Assembly: GCF_030272615.1 (NCBI RefSeq)
Contig: NC_081412.1
Coordinates: forward strand, 665,428,352-665,492,351
DNA length: 64,000 nucleotides
DNA from: Cryptomeria japonica
Lineage: Eukaryota > Streptophyta > Pinopsida > Cupressales > Cupressaceae
Direction: 5' to 3'
A program made the translations under genes and the position numbers. Under the pieces are notes generated by a model. It made no database searches. It was not told the DNA's origin and saw only the letters and a list, made by a program, of their open reading frames with translations. Positions 1-12,113 of the stretch are shown piece by piece (position 1 is the stretch's first letter; every line of letters begins with the position of its first letter).

Positions 1-25
1 ACAGGTAGAAATAAGAAGCAAGTCT

Positions 26-223
26 TTGATGAAGGAATTGACAATTTCTAACATCATAGCAGGCTTCAGAAGGATAGGGATATGGCCCATCAATCTTGAT
101 TCCCTCATGGAGGACATGAAGCCCAACACCACATTCAACATTCACAATGGAAAGGATGTTTCAGCAGTGCAAAACATGCTTAGCCTATCCGGTGTTGATG
201 TTTCAAGTGAAGTTGTTGTATAA
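26..223 (+). pseudogene. pogo/Tigger-like transposase C-terminal relic
   Basis: This open frame includes SNIIAGFRRIGIWPINLDSL, which resembles the segment after the catalytic core of CENP-B/pogo/Tigger-type DDE transposases, where a helix-rich 'I..GFR..GI(W/Y)P.N' motif precedes the tail. Only this C-terminal part is in the window; the DDE core would lie upstream of base 1. The frame ends at 221-223, and similar material seems to continue in another frame after about 447. It is read as the end of a dead cut-and-paste transposon. The family call is from recognition of the motif only; a domesticated CENP-B-like gene is possible but unlikely given the decay. Confidence 0.45.
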
Positions 224-446
224 AACATCACTAAAAGAGTGAGTGAGAGTGTGGAAGATGGTGTTTCTCTTCCATCACAATGAATAGCATTGACATGGGT
301 GGTCAACAAGGCAATGGCTCTAGGAGTTGACTTGGAAGGGAAACAAGAAGACTCCATAATAACTTTCCCTTCACCACCCGCAACTACCATGGATGATGTG
401 GTGCTATGTCAATTGTGGCATATCAGATAGCCAAACTAATGCATAA

Positions 447-1000
447 TTGATAGAAGATGCATCACAAGTTGGTAATCAGGAAGAGGAGAGCTTGATATCA
501 CAAGTTAGTGAGATTCCCACCTCTCAACAGGAAATAGGACTATCAAGATTTTTAAAGCTTCCTATTCACATTGTGAACAAGCTAAAAGGGAAAGGTGTTG
601 ATAGTGGACTCCAATTGTGCCGTGATGCATGGTTGATTACATCTAATGAGTTCATGGTATAGGTAATGGTTTGAGAGGTGAAGAAGATGGAAGTGGAGGA
701 GACCAAAGAAAGAAAGAAAGAAAGAAAGAGCAGACCAAAGAGAAAAATTCAACAAGCATAATGGCAAAGTAGAAGAAGGGTTAAGAAAAAAAAGAAAAGG
801 AGATATTGTGTAAGGAAAAAGAAAGGCTGAAAGAGATAGAGAAAAAGGATAAGGAGGAAAGACAGAACTGAGAGAAGGCTTTGAAGATGCAAGAGGAAGA
901 GGAAAGGCCCCTCGAGGAGCAGAGAATGATTCTAGCAAGAAAGAGGATGCTAAACCGTCCATCCACTCCATCGAGTCTATTGCCTGAATGACATCCCATA
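447..1000 (+). pseudogene. probable continuation of the transposase tail, lysine/arginine-rich
   Basis: The frame from 447 to 662 contains WLITSNEFM, which is similar to the 'ltSeey' segment before the charged tail in pogo/Tigger-like transposases. After the stop at 660-662 the DNA encodes, with several stops, a strongly basic and acidic stretch (about 680-960, rich in K, R and E). That is the usual end of these proteins. A short (AAAG)n run at about 704-729 sits inside it. The minus-strand ORFs across 582-1049 are shadows of this biased composition. Assignment depends on the neighbouring 26-223 fragment and is tentative. Confidence 0.35.
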
Positions 1001-1159
1001 ATGTAGGAATTGTTGAATACAGTGATCCCCAACTTTTGACCACCTTCAATTTGATAAGGTTTTTTATTTCATTTATCTACTCTTAATTGTTTAACTATTG
1101 ATATCAAAGTTGTGGTGTTTGATCATTTGATAGGAGTCAATCAAGTTTGAGTGGGAGCA

Positions 1160-2160
1160 ATGTCAACTAGAGAAGGAAAGGTCAAAAGGTTCAATGGCCA
1201 CAACTATCAATTGTGGATAATATAGATGGAGGATTATTTGTAAATAAGAAATATTTATGGCAATGATTAGATGATAAAACAAATAAACTAGTATCCATGT
1301 TAGATGAAGAATGGGATATTCTAGACATAAAAACACTGAGAGTGATTCAGATATGCTTATCTCCATCTGTAGCATTTATCGTATCTAAAGAAACAACTAC
1401 TGATTTGAAAAGTATAGTAGATAAGTTGTATGAAAATCCCTCAGCATAGAATAAGGTATTTCTAATGAAGCAATTGAACTTAATTTGAAAATAGGTGAAG
1501 GTGGTTTTTATAGAAAACCATTTAAATGAATTCAATACCAATACCAATTAATTGTCTTCTATAAAAGTAATTTTAATGAAGATATTTAGGCTCTATTAAT
1601 TTTCTTTTCTTTTCTAGAAAGCTAGAATAACTTAGTTATGGTAGTTAGTAACTTTGTTTCTGGTTCAAATATATTGAAAGATAATGATGTTGGTGTAATT
1701 CTAGGTGCGGAAATGTGAAGGAAGAGAATAGGTGAGACTCAAACATCAAGTAATTTTTTGAATGTAGATGACAAAGGAAGATCAAAAGAAAGAAAGTAGA
1801 GTCCAAGAGGTTGTGGGAAATCATGAGGAAGATAAAAATCTAAAGGTAGAGATATTGGTTGATGGTATTGTGGCAAGGAAAGCCACATACAAAAGAATTG
1901 TTGGTCTTATAAGAAAATTGAAAAAGGGTCAAAAGAAGATTAAGCCAATGTAGCATACCAAGAAGATGCTTCTTGCATGTGCTCTTATTCTAACCAGTGA
2001 AGATACTACAATTGATGCTTGGATGCTTTATTTTGGAGCACCATTTTGTGCAAGGAGTATTTCAAAAACCTACAAATTGGTCACTTCGATAAGGTTTTTC
2101 TTGGGAATAATAAATCTTGTGATATTAATGCCAAAAGTGATATTTTGTTAAAATTAAAAA
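1160..2160 (+). pseudogene. Ty1/copia gag-protease relic
   Basis: An ATG at 1160 opens a copia gag-like protein (FNGHNYQLW), followed by EEWDILDIKTLRVIQICLS and KLYENPSA at about 1308-1450, which are hallmark segments of the UBN2/gag domain. The order continues with HLNEFNT near 1520 and a zinc knuckle at 1860-1901 (WYCGKESHIQKNC), whose first cysteine codon is now TGA at 1860-1862. Protease-proximal sequence follows near 2080-2120 (HFDKVFLGNNKSCDI). Many stops and frameshifts interrupt it. No integrase or RT follows, so the element is truncated where the LRR pseudogene begins. It is an old dead copia fragment. Confidence 0.8.
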
Positions 2161-2189
2161 AATAAAAATATTTGGCTATTATGGGGTGT

Positions 2190-3517
2190 TAGATATGCTC
2201 CCCAACTCAAATAAAATTTTATCTCAGCCCAAATAGTTTGACTGGAGAAATTTAGATATGTTAAGCAATAATTTGACTAGAGAAATTCCACCTTTACTCT
2301 GTTCAAATACAAGTGAGATTTAATTTATTAACTTGTCAAAGAACAATATTAGGGGAACAATTCCTTAAAATTTTGGGAGATGTAAGGATATGAGGATATT
2401 AAACTTGGGTCAAAATTATTTTCAGGGGGAGATACTAAAACAACTAGGAATTTGAGTTATCTTGGTACACTTAATCTATATGGCAACAATTTACAAGGTA
2501 TCATTCCTTCATCCTTAATAAATTGTGAAGCCTTAGAATTATTTGATGTAGGAAGCAAACAAATTCAAGGAAACATCCCCATTTTTATTGGAGAGTTGAG
2601 ACATCTCTGAATTCTAGGCTTGGCTTCACATAAGTTTGAAGGCGTTGTTCCTACCTTCCTACTAGAGCTAAAGTTTCTGTAGATTTTAGATTTATCTCAA
2701 AATTGTTTATCAGGACCTATTCCTAAAAATATATAAAAGCTAGATGTTATGGCCAATGAATCATATAATCATGAATTGGAGTTTGCTTTTCCTATCATAG
2801 GTATTAATGTCTTGTAAATCTATGAATTCATGATCCCTAATCAAGTTACTCTTTGGGTTAAAGGGTGGGAAATTCCATATGAAAAGATATTCAAGGAATT
2901 TAAGTTTATGGACCTATCCAGCAACAAGCTATCAAGCAATATTCCACCAAAATTAGATCTTCTCAAGAATGTAAAAGTTTTTAACCTTTTAAGAATTAAT
3001 TTCAGTAGTCTAGGAGACTTGGTTCAATTAGAATCCCTTGATCTCTCAAGAAATAAATTATCAAGAAATATTCCGTAAAAAAATTCAAGTCTCATGTTCC
3101 TTCAGATTTTGAATCTTTCAGACAACATGCTTTTTTGTTTTATACCACAAAACACATAATTTTCAAACTTTGGGGATTCTCGTTTTTACAAGAAATTGAG
3201 ATCTACATGGACCTCCATTAGAAATAAAACTCTTGGTGGGAAAGGAAGCCAACCAGAAGACGTACAAAATAGACAAAGGACAAAGGAAAAGTAGGAAGAA
3301 GATCCTTTCCCAACAAGAAGACGTACAAAATAGACAAGGGATAGAGGTAGAAGAGGATGAAGATGTTGAAATGAAGATATGGTGGGCAGTGGTTGTGGGA
3401 TTGAATTATGGGGTTGGATTTGCCACTATAATTGTAGTGGTGTGCTTCCAAATTAGATGGAGATGTAAATATTTCAATTTTTTGGATGTTCTTATGCCAC
3501 ACCTATTTGGATGGTGA
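2190..3517 (+). pseudogene. LRR receptor-like protein pseudogene
   Basis: Repeated leucine-rich units can be read across several frames, for example LDMLSNNLTREIPP, INLSKNNIRGTIP, LNLYGNNLQGIIPSSL, LDLSQNCLSGPIPKNI and MDLSSNKLSSNIPPKL. A non-LRR island lies at about 2745-2900 before the last repeats, as in plant receptor-like proteins. The C-terminal part (3233-3517) has an acidic stretch, a membrane segment (VVVGLNYGVGFATIIVVVCF, about 3388-3447) and a short basic cytoplasmic tail (RWRCKYF). There is no kinase domain, so it is RLP-type rather than a receptor kinase. Such proteins act at the plasma membrane in defence or development. Stops and frameshifts are frequent, so it is not functional. 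It is the only clear host-type gene in the window. Confidence 0.85.
3255..3345 (+). repeat. short tandem duplication inside the RLP pseudogene
   Basis: A segment containing GAAGACGTACAAAATAGACA occurs twice, at about 3257 and 3320, 63 bp apart. It sits between the last LRR and the membrane segment and makes the juxtamembrane region longer than expected. It is a local duplication in the decaying gene. Confidence 0.7.
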
Positions 3518-3529
3518 AGTTGAGAAGGT

Positions 3530-5805
3530 ATGATGGCCTGTAAAAAAAAATTCATAACATGTTTGGACATTTGCAACCCTTCTTTCAGGATTTCTAAACT
3601 TCACAGATTTTTTCTGCAATATCAATGTAATAATGACTTTCTCAATGTTGAGATAAAGTTCATATTTTTCTTCAATAATGACTTTATTAACATCAAGAGA
3701 CAGTTAATGTGAGAAAAAATTTAAAAATAGAAGAAAATTTGGAGCATATAAAAGAAGCCTTTATACTTGCTTCCCTCACACCTCTACATTAGCTTGAAGA
3801 GCTTGAGCATCTAGGAACTTCTTGTTGTACACTTGTGTGTAGTTAGTCTCAAGATGTATAATTGAGTGCTTGAAAACATGTGGCTTCTCTCATCACTAAT
3901 AACATAACATTATAATTCAATGAATTCTTATTTGATAGCATAATTTTTCATAAAATATTATGTCTAAAATAGTGATTTGAAGCTACATTTATAGATTTTT
4001 CTTTAAATGAAAGGGGAGTTATGATTTGATCTTGGACAATTAATTAGTTAACTCTAATTGATAGTAGAGTGAATTTGGAGAGGTGGCAAGCATGAATTAG
4101 TTGTCTCATGTTGAATGATGCTTATTAATTATTATTTAATTTATGATAATCCGTTAGCTAAAATGATATATTTGCTAATGGACTAGATAATGTGAGAAAC
4201 AATTAATTGTAAATATTTGAATAAATAAGAGAAATTATTTGAACTTGAGTACATAATAATTATTAATTTATATGAAAATGAAGAATTAGGGATGATAAAA
4301 TGATATGAACATTAAATAATAAGGTAAATTATTAAATTATAGGAAAAGAAAAAAATTATCATCTAAACCACTTGTAAGGGCTAATGAATGACACGTGAAC
4401 AAAATTATTTCTCACAAATATAACAAGGAGAAAAGCCTAAAATAAAATAAAAATAGCAATCTACAAAAGAAAGAAAATAAAATATTATTTCTAAGGTATC
4501 AAGAGATGAAAAACACATATGAATAAAAAACCCTCCACATTAGAGAAGAAGAGGGACCATTTGCCCCCACTCAATTTATAATATCCTATTATGATGAAGG
4601 GCACTTGACAATAGATAATGATGAAGATCTATTAACACCAAAAAAACTTTTCTCCCCATAGCAAGAAACAAGTTCCAAGATATATTTTTGCTACTAAAAG
4701 GAATATGAGGGGGAAATATATGATCTCCCTAAAAAAAAGTTTCAAGTACTCTAATGCTAGCATCAAAATCTTCCAAAATAAACTTAGGAGTCAGTTCTAA
4801 CTAAAAAAAGTGATCAAAAATAAAATAAAATATGAAAATAAATATACAACATGATCCAAAGATGACGATGAATATTTAGAATGCTACTTAAGAACCTCCA
4901 AACCAATGATAAATTATGACAAATGAATAAAGGCTCCAATTATTCCTTCATGACTTCTAAAGAAAATGATAAAACTTCATAGAATGTAGCATCAAAGAGG
5001 AGAGGATTTCCCTCAATGGTGTCCTTCAAATCTAAAAGAAGGAAATACAAAATAATAAATTAAAATATTTCTCAAGTATTCATTCGATGTAGCTATGTCT
5101 AGAAGATGATGTGTGTAATAGGTCATCATAAATAACTGGAAGCTCTACATTTAAATCATCATTTGATTCTACATAAGAAATATATAGAAATGAGATCTCA
5201 AAGAATTTCATATAATTGTACACTACTCATCCCTCTTATCCCTCTATAATTTTACGATACACGATGTTTTAGAAGCATAAACACCAAATATATATTTTGA
5301 TATTGGAGCAAAAGAATCCAGCAAACTACTATGATCTTATCCTAAATAAGTTACTTTAGTTAATCAATTAACTTATAAAAATAATAAAATTTCTTATAAT
5401 TTATATTCCTATAGAGACTACTTTTGACCTTACATTATTTATAAGGATTATATGAACTACTTAAATGAAAAGGTGAGAGAGAGACACGATTACTTGCCCC
5501 AAGTTTACACAATCAAAAAACCAATATATAAGTAAATGTAGAATCATAGTATAGCTCAACAAATCACTCAATGATGAGACCTACCAATAAAATATGATCT
5601 TGTTACTTTATAACTAGTGTGATTATAAATCTACACTCACCAAAATGGAAAAGCAATCTTCATCTGAGAGTATATTATAGATGTGAAATTAGGTCGCAAA
5701 CTTAAAAGTACAATTTTAATACAAATAAAATAGATTACCACACACTCATGAGGAATGCAAAAAAGATATGTTCTTTGAAAAATACATCAAGAAATTTACT
5801 ATATG
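3530..5805. other. AT-rich stretch without recognisable genes
   Basis: I find no supported coding region here. A TATAAAAG box at about 3747-3754 is followed by pyrimidine-rich DNA but leads into no ORF. The minus strand from about 5800 to 4700 gives short fragments vaguely like copia polyprotein, but none with a diagnostic motif. The sequence continues beyond the solo LTR at 7098, so both sides belong to one older unidentified sequence. Confidence 0.5.
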
Positions 5806-5810
5806 AGCCC

Positions 5811-7092
5811 TGTAGACACTCAAAATTGGTCATCACTCCTATGTCACTAACCTAATTTTTAACATGTCTTCTATGTCGCATTTGATCTTCATCATATGTT
5901 AACACTGTGTCATTCCTCTAGTTTCAGTTCATTTCAAATCCAACCCCAATCAATCTTGTTCATTCGTATTTGGTCCTAAATCATTATGGTTGGCATTTTA
6001 TCATTTTCCAATCATTCGAATTGGTCTCATCTTGACAATTAGACTTAATTCCCTCTTAGTTGATAATTAATCATTCATTAATTATCAACCTCTTTATCGA
6101 TCAATTTCAGTCGATCCTCTATGACACTCTATCAGCCTTTCATGGCACTTTATCAATTGATCTTATCAATTCTCTATCAAGTCATTGTCAATTGATCTTA
6201 TCAATCTTATCAGTCTTTTATCAAAATCATTATCAATCTTGGGTCTTTTTCGATCTTTGTCCTATTTTGTTGTCAACCTCAGTCAATTGTCATTAATTTT
6301 TATTAATTATTAGCCAATCAATCATCACTATTAGGGCCTAATTCAACAATCGGGTTGATATCTTAAATTATTCAAATCATTTCCCCTGGGTTGATTAATT
6401 AAATAATTATTCAACTCTTTTGTTAGCATGTCCCTTTTTTAAAATAAATTTATATTTATTTATTCACCCTCTTTGTCCATGTCACAATTAATATTTTTAT
6501 ATATTAATTGGCTAATTTGAGTTATGAGTGGAATTAATAATAAATTATTAATTCTACCTCATTTTCCCCTCTCCCCTTTTCTCTCCATTTGTCATAATTT
6601 GTGTTGAGTTTAAATGGAATATATTGGAGTGCAAATGGAAGTTTCAATTTTCTTTTTGATTTAATGTGCTTTTCTCTTCACTTCTAATGATAATATCTCT
6701 TTTAACTCATCCTTGCACGAAATCTCAACCGTTGGATTGAGTTGATCTTGTCTATTCAATGTGATTTCAAAGTCTATAAATTGGGCTCTTGTCTCCTCCT
6801 TTTGGGAGATCTTAGCAGTTTACATTTATGCTATCAATCTCTTGAGTTCATATACTTTCAACTCTTAAAGTATTCTCACCTATCATATTTTTTCTCTTGC
6901 TTCATATGAGTTCCATAATGGATTGAGCCAACATGCCAGCATAATTAGAGGAGAAAGAAGGAGCAGTGAGGCCTTCGTCAAAGGAGCTTGGATGGTTTGG
7001 TTGTTCAATTTATTCATTTCATTTATGATTTTTGATGACCTTGTTGTGAATGTGCCTGACTTTACATGGTTTCGTGTATTTTTTTGCTCACA
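5811..7092 (+). mobile_element. solo LTR, Ty3/gypsy type
   Basis: The segment begins TGTAGACACTC and ends GCTCACA, giving the TG...CA ends of an LTR, and is flanked on both sides by the perfect 5-bp duplication AGCCC (5806-5810 and 7093-7097). Its first bases match the gypsy LTR at 40146, which begins TGTAGACACC. A TATA box (TATAAAT, about 6775-6781) lies roughly 965 bp in, as expected for the U3/R boundary. No internal gag or pol is attached. The simplest reading is a solo LTR left by recombination between the two LTRs of one insertion. Short repeats of TCAATTGATCTTATCAA type occur near 6150-6200. Confidence 0.8.
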
Positions 7093-7097
7093 AGCCC

Positions 7098-9434
7098 AAT
7101 GAAGCTCTAAAAGTTCACAAAATAAGAACTACTTATTAAACACATATGATGATTTGTAATTAATAGAGAATCTAGGTAATAGAATTAAATTTGTCTACAC
7201 CATTGGGAAGCTCTCAAAAAAATTTAAGATATAAAAGTACCCAACTAATATGACCTAGAATGGAGCCTTTAAAGTTCAATTATCAAAAACTAAAATGCTA
7301 ATAGTGAAGAAGGCATCTTGAAGGGAGAAATATATTGATGTCACATTATTGTCATGTAGATATTAGTAAACCTTTGTGGACAGAATATTCTTTATAGTCT
7401 CGTATATTCAACTAGCCCTATCGAAAACCATCATTTGACTGTCTAGAATTATTAACATGTGGATTAAAATTTCTAATTAGAAGGTTGAGGTGGCTTTAGG
7501 TGCTAAATGGTTATTTTAATTTTGGTAGGTTATATCTACAAACCTATCACTAGTGATTGAGTCAATGTAAATGAAGAAAGATGAGGGACAAAAAAGTGGT
7601 CAAGCCACTTTTGATTCCATAAAAGACAAAACACGAGTGCATTATAGTGAAAGCGTGTTATAATAGGAGACTATTATAATGCACTCACATTTCCAAGAAG
7701 CAAAAATTGGAGTACCCCTACCCTAATCAGACCCTTTTGACCTCGTTGACCAAGGTTGACTTTTCAGTGGCTTACATGGATGGTTGATTTATTGTGATTG
7801 TGATGTGTTATTCTGGAATGACGCTTTGGAGTGTGATTTGGTGAACATGATTATGCATTATTGCTTATTGATAAGTAGTTGTAAACTCCGCTTCTACATT
7901 GTATCTTATTAATGATGAAATGTTAAGTTTATTTATGTGTTGCTAACAATGGACTAACATATTTGCTTCATGTGCGTGTTATTTTATGTATATGTCATCA
8001 TGTTGTTTGGAAGTGTATGGGGTGCGAGGAGATGATTTCATTTCACTCATTTTAGTGAGAGATGGAAAGTCATGATTCTCCTTAACCGGTGTGTTTACTG
8101 TGCTTGTATATATGGATGCATGGTTCGGTGATGCAAGAAATTATAGGTACAAGGTACCGATTCCACCTGGCTCCAGAGGTCTGAGTGTACCTAATCAACC
8201 CAATGGAAGTGGAGAAGGTGGTTTTAAGGCCCTAATGTCACCCTAGCCTTGCTCTTTTGTGAGTATCGTCAGTCTTTTTTGATCGCCAAGTAGGCCATCA
8301 TTCTGACATTGGTATGTGGGTCATGTCCTTATTTTGTTTAAGTTGAGTGTAGTGTGTTATGCATTTTGTGTATTTAATTATTATCTTCTTGAGTAGTTAA
8401 TGAGTAATTAATTATTAATATCGTATGGTTGTTAATAATTAATGTGTGTTGTGTTTATTAAATAGAATTAAGGATAAATTAAATTAAGATCATTTTTGTG
8501 GTTAATTAGATAATTGATTATTCTTAATTGTCTAGTTACAGTGATTGTTGAATTATTTGTGAAAAATTATATTATGGCTTGAGTAATCGTTTTAAAAATT
8601 AAAAATTAAAAAACCAATTTTTACTTATTACTTATTAAAATATTATGTTAAAGAAATAAAAGAATAATAAAATTTGTTTAGATAGTCATGTAAATGTTTT
8701 AAAATAAAATTAGATTTTCTATTTTTCATAAAAAATGAAATTGTGCCCTAAATTAGTTTCTTGGGGGTGAAAGGCTTTATAATTTGGAATTTTTTGGGGA
8801 AAAGGGGATTCTTTCCTCATTCTAGAAAATTCTTGCTCTCTAGTGATTTTGGGGTTTTGAGTGAAAATTCTAGCAATTTTGGGAGGATTGGGATGGCTCT
8901 TCCTCAAATTTCCTCCAGGAATTCTTTTGTAGGTTAGCTACTTGCTTCTCTTGCTTTGTTATCTTTTTTTAAAATCTCCTATGATTCTGTGATTGTTTGT
9001 TTCCTTCCTTTGTCTGGATGAAATATTTGTTGTTGAGGATGCTCTTATAGCTAGGTTTTTATTAAACTTAGTGAAATTGGAAGAAGTGATTCATTTCCTT
9101 TTGGGCAAAAATTAGTTCTTGGGGTTTTGGAAAAATTCTTAATTTATTGTTTGGAAAAAAAATATTGGACTGTGAAATATTTTTAAAATTTTTGGTATTT
9201 GAATTTTGGATCAGACAATTAAATAAGTATTTTGAATGTTAAAAAGTTTTACCAGTCCATTTGTTGGCAAATGTCCATACCCTGTTTCTGGGAGGAATTT
9301 TTTTTTTATATGTTGCTGGAAACTTCAATTTGTAATTTCATATTGAAATTTTGTTTTGAATATATATATATTGTGAATTTTAAAGAGGAATTAAAAAAAA
9401 AGATATTTGGGGGCAGGGGGGCATGGAGCTGAAC
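7098..9434. other. AT-rich stretch without recognisable genes
   Basis: No ORF with a recognisable domain is present on either strand. The first few hundred bases continue the sequence split by the solo LTR. Around 8700-8930 there is leader-like T/G-rich DNA and no coding signal; the minus-strand ORF at 8719-8907 is low-complexity. Parts may be decayed LTRs, but I could not find paired ends. Confidence 0.5.
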
Positions 9435-9615
9435 CCCACGATTGTGGGGAGAGGCTACCTAGGGCTATGAGCACCCCTCTACCCACAACAGTGGGGAGAG
9501 GCGACCACGCTATGGGCGCCCCTTTCTCCACAGCCATGGGGGGAAGGCATCCACAATGTGGGAACCTCTCTTCCCCATGTTGTGGGATTGGGGGATAAAC
9601 CCTCCCCTGTGTGGT
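9435..9615. repeat. GC-rich imperfect minisatellite, about 47-bp units
   Basis: Four imperfect units start at about 9435, 9482, 9527 and 9574. Each opens with a small inverted repeat of the form CCCAC...GTGGGG and continues GAGAGGC..., then a CCCCTCT-type pyrimidine stretch. Composition is strikingly GC-rich compared with the AT-rich flanks. The overlapping ORFs on both strands are by-products of the repeat. Confidence 0.75.
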
Positions 9616-9717
9616 ATACATGTCATGAAAGAAATGCCATTCAATTTTGTTTTGTTTTGTTATTTTGTTGTTAATATTAATTCATTGGACACTGTGCAAT
9701 TCGATATTAATTAATTA

Positions 9718-9718
<1 letters not shown>

Positions 9719-9754
<36 letters not shown>

Positions 9755-9882
9755 TATGCATGTATGTATGTATGTATGTATGTGTTTTTAAATGGGTTAT
9801 GGTGTTTGGTGGAAATTATGAGATTATTAATTTTAAACGGTTGAGTAAATATAATGGTATGATATTTTTACACACACGCACA

Positions 9883-9975
<93 letters not shown>

Positions 9976-10010
9976 TTAATATATATGTGTCTCTGTGTGT
10001 GTGTGTGTGT
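9719..10010. repeat. compound microsatellite (TA)n-(TGTA)n ... (CA)n-(TA)n-(TG)n
   Basis: A (TA) run at about 9719-9751 is followed by (TGTA) at about 9761-9784. After about 85 bp of unique DNA comes a long (CA) tract at about 9870-9958, then (TA) at 9959-9975 and (TG) to about 10010. The (CA) and (TG) tracts are complementary and could fold back around the (TA) core. Confidence 0.95.
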
Positions 10011-12108
10011 TATGAAATTTAGAAAATATCAATTGAATGTTAAAGATTCATGGGATTTAGTGGGAAAATACAATTTATATTGATAGTCATCAATTAAATT
10101 TAGTTAATATGATGTTTTTAAATGAAAAAGTTTATTTTGATTTAAATATTGAATTTAGTTTTCAAATGTATTTTAAATGTCATTTTCATTAACTTAAAAT
10201 TTGAATGGAAATGGTATTTGTTATAGCCAAATTGGCTTAAATTGAAATGATTATATATTTGTTTTAAATGATGGCTTATTTAGTTTACAAGTTGTTTTTT
10301 ATAGGGTGTATGTTTTTTTAAATCAAGCATTGTGCAAGTCTATTTGGGTGTGTGTTTACTTAGACCCTTTTTATGTGTTATTCCCTATTGTGGATTTTCT
10401 TATAATGAAATAGTCAATTATTGAAAGAGCTATAATAAGATGATATTAGCTTTTAATTATATTTTGAGTGACCATTATGATTCCTTAACATGGATGTGTT
10501 TAGAGTGCAAGTATTTCTTGTTGAGTATGTACTCTGATTGGTGGATTATGGTGTTGATTTGAAAGCGTATTCTTGTGTCTATGTTGGTATGTTGTTGAAT
10601 GCAATTCGAGCATGCTATTTAAGTGGTTAAGTGTTAAGTGTGTTTGTACTTGCTTTATTTTGGTTTTGGTTTTGGTCTTGTCTTATGAATAGACCAATTG
10701 TTCGTTTTACACCTCCAGTGGTTTAACCTTGGTAGAAGGTTTGTATAATCAAGTTATTCTTCATTTTTGTTTTTTTTTTAACTCCTTATGTTAGTTGACT
10801 TTTGTGATTTTCCTTGGGGTTCTATGGGGGTTGTGTAGTGTCATAAGGAAGAGTGGCTTCTAAGTGGGGGTCGGGGCCCAAAGTGGCTGCTAGGATAACC
10901 CCTTGGAAGTTGTGTAATAAGTGATAACTTAATTAATAAATTGGGGTTGGGTTTCAAACATTGATCAAGATTAATTGTACCCCACTCATGGTTGAGTGCT
11001 AGTACAGGCTCAGGATGCAGTGGGAAGGTCTTGAATGGCAAACCAACTACCTTGTCCTCATGAAAGGTGTGTTGGGTCTACATAAGTCATGGATGGGGGC
11101 TGGGGGTTTGGGAGAGGCTACCAGGATAACCCAAGATGGGGTTCGGGACCTATGGAGGCCTTCCAGGATAACCCATACTAGCTATGCAATGACACTCTTC
11201 CCTTATGTTCACTAGTGTGAAGTCATATGTTGGTTTTACTTGGAGCACTCTTGTGAGGGTCATATTTGTATGCTTATGCCTTATGTGAGAACTTGGTGTA
11301 CATGTTATACCATGTGATGTTTTGATGTGTCTTGCTTGAGGTCCTTATTACTATCTCCTAGCACAGAGGGGTGGTTCCTTTTTAGGCTACATGGTCGGGT
11401 GGTAGTGCCACTTTCCATTGGGTATTTTGTTCATGCCTTCTTGCAAGGGATTAGCTTCATAGGTTCTCTAGATGTATCTCTTGGTTTCATTCATTCCATT
11501 GTACCAGTTGGATCCGTCTTATTCTTCTTGGATCATATTTGTATCTCTTGGACCCTTATGTGGTTGATTGTGTCATATGTTATATGTATGCCTTCATGGT
11601 AGTTGTAATTTGATGTAATTCATTATGTATTTTTATGAGACTTGATGTATTAAGTGCAATTGTAATACTAATTTATCCTTGCAATGTAAAAGAAATGTAT
11701 TATGATGTGAGTTAGATGTTAGGATTTCTATCTTTAATTTTATCATTTTTGTAATGTAATTGAATGTGTTAACATGAAAGAAGTATAGTAATGTTATTGT
11801 TATCACGTGCAAAATATGAAAACAATCATTGTTTTGTGTAACTAATTTCCTAGTGGTTAAATATATTTCTTAAGTGGTTAATTGATCGTAAGTAAAGATT
11901 AGTTTAATTAATTAATTCACGTTGGGAAACCCTTTAAGAGTATGAGTTTAGTCTTCCGCATGTGCCATTTATTTTACAGTGTTTAACTTTTACGTTTATG
12001 TATTCTATATTATTATTTTTTTTAAATATTTTGCACTCTTTTCAAGTGTTTGTAGTTGTATCCTTTAGGGTTTCTTAGCAGGGCATCACAAAAACACCTC
12101 TTTCCCTT
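10011..12108. other. non-coding, dispersed AGGATAACCC motif
   Basis: No supported gene. The motif AGGATAACCC recurs at about 10892, 11123 and 11165 within a GC-richer patch (10840-11200), which suggests an old LTR or repeat fragment. A sequence ending GGGCATCACA at about 12090 could be an LTR edge, but no partner was found. The ORF at 11327-11602 has no recognisable domain. Confidence 0.4.
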
Positions 12109-12113
12109 TGTAT

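Noticed and set aside
582-1049. Minus-strand ORF of 155 codons, Phe/Leu/Ser-rich
   Set aside because: It is the complement of a lysine/glutamate-rich coding relic and microsatellite on the plus strand; no domain.
4700-5800. Possible minus-strand copia integrase/RT relic
   Set aside because: Isolated pieces looked copia-like, but no diagnostic motif (HHCC, DDE, VDD) could be found in any frame.
9391-9621. Overlapping ORFs on both strands in GC-rich DNA
   Set aside because: They are explained by the 47-bp minisatellite; no start context or homology.
9760-10083. ORF with a long His-Thr repeat
   Set aside because: Translation of the (CA)n microsatellite.
12060-12090. LTR edge ending GGGCATCACA
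   Set aside because: Looks like the start of a minus-strand LTR, but no matching end, duplication or primer site was found.
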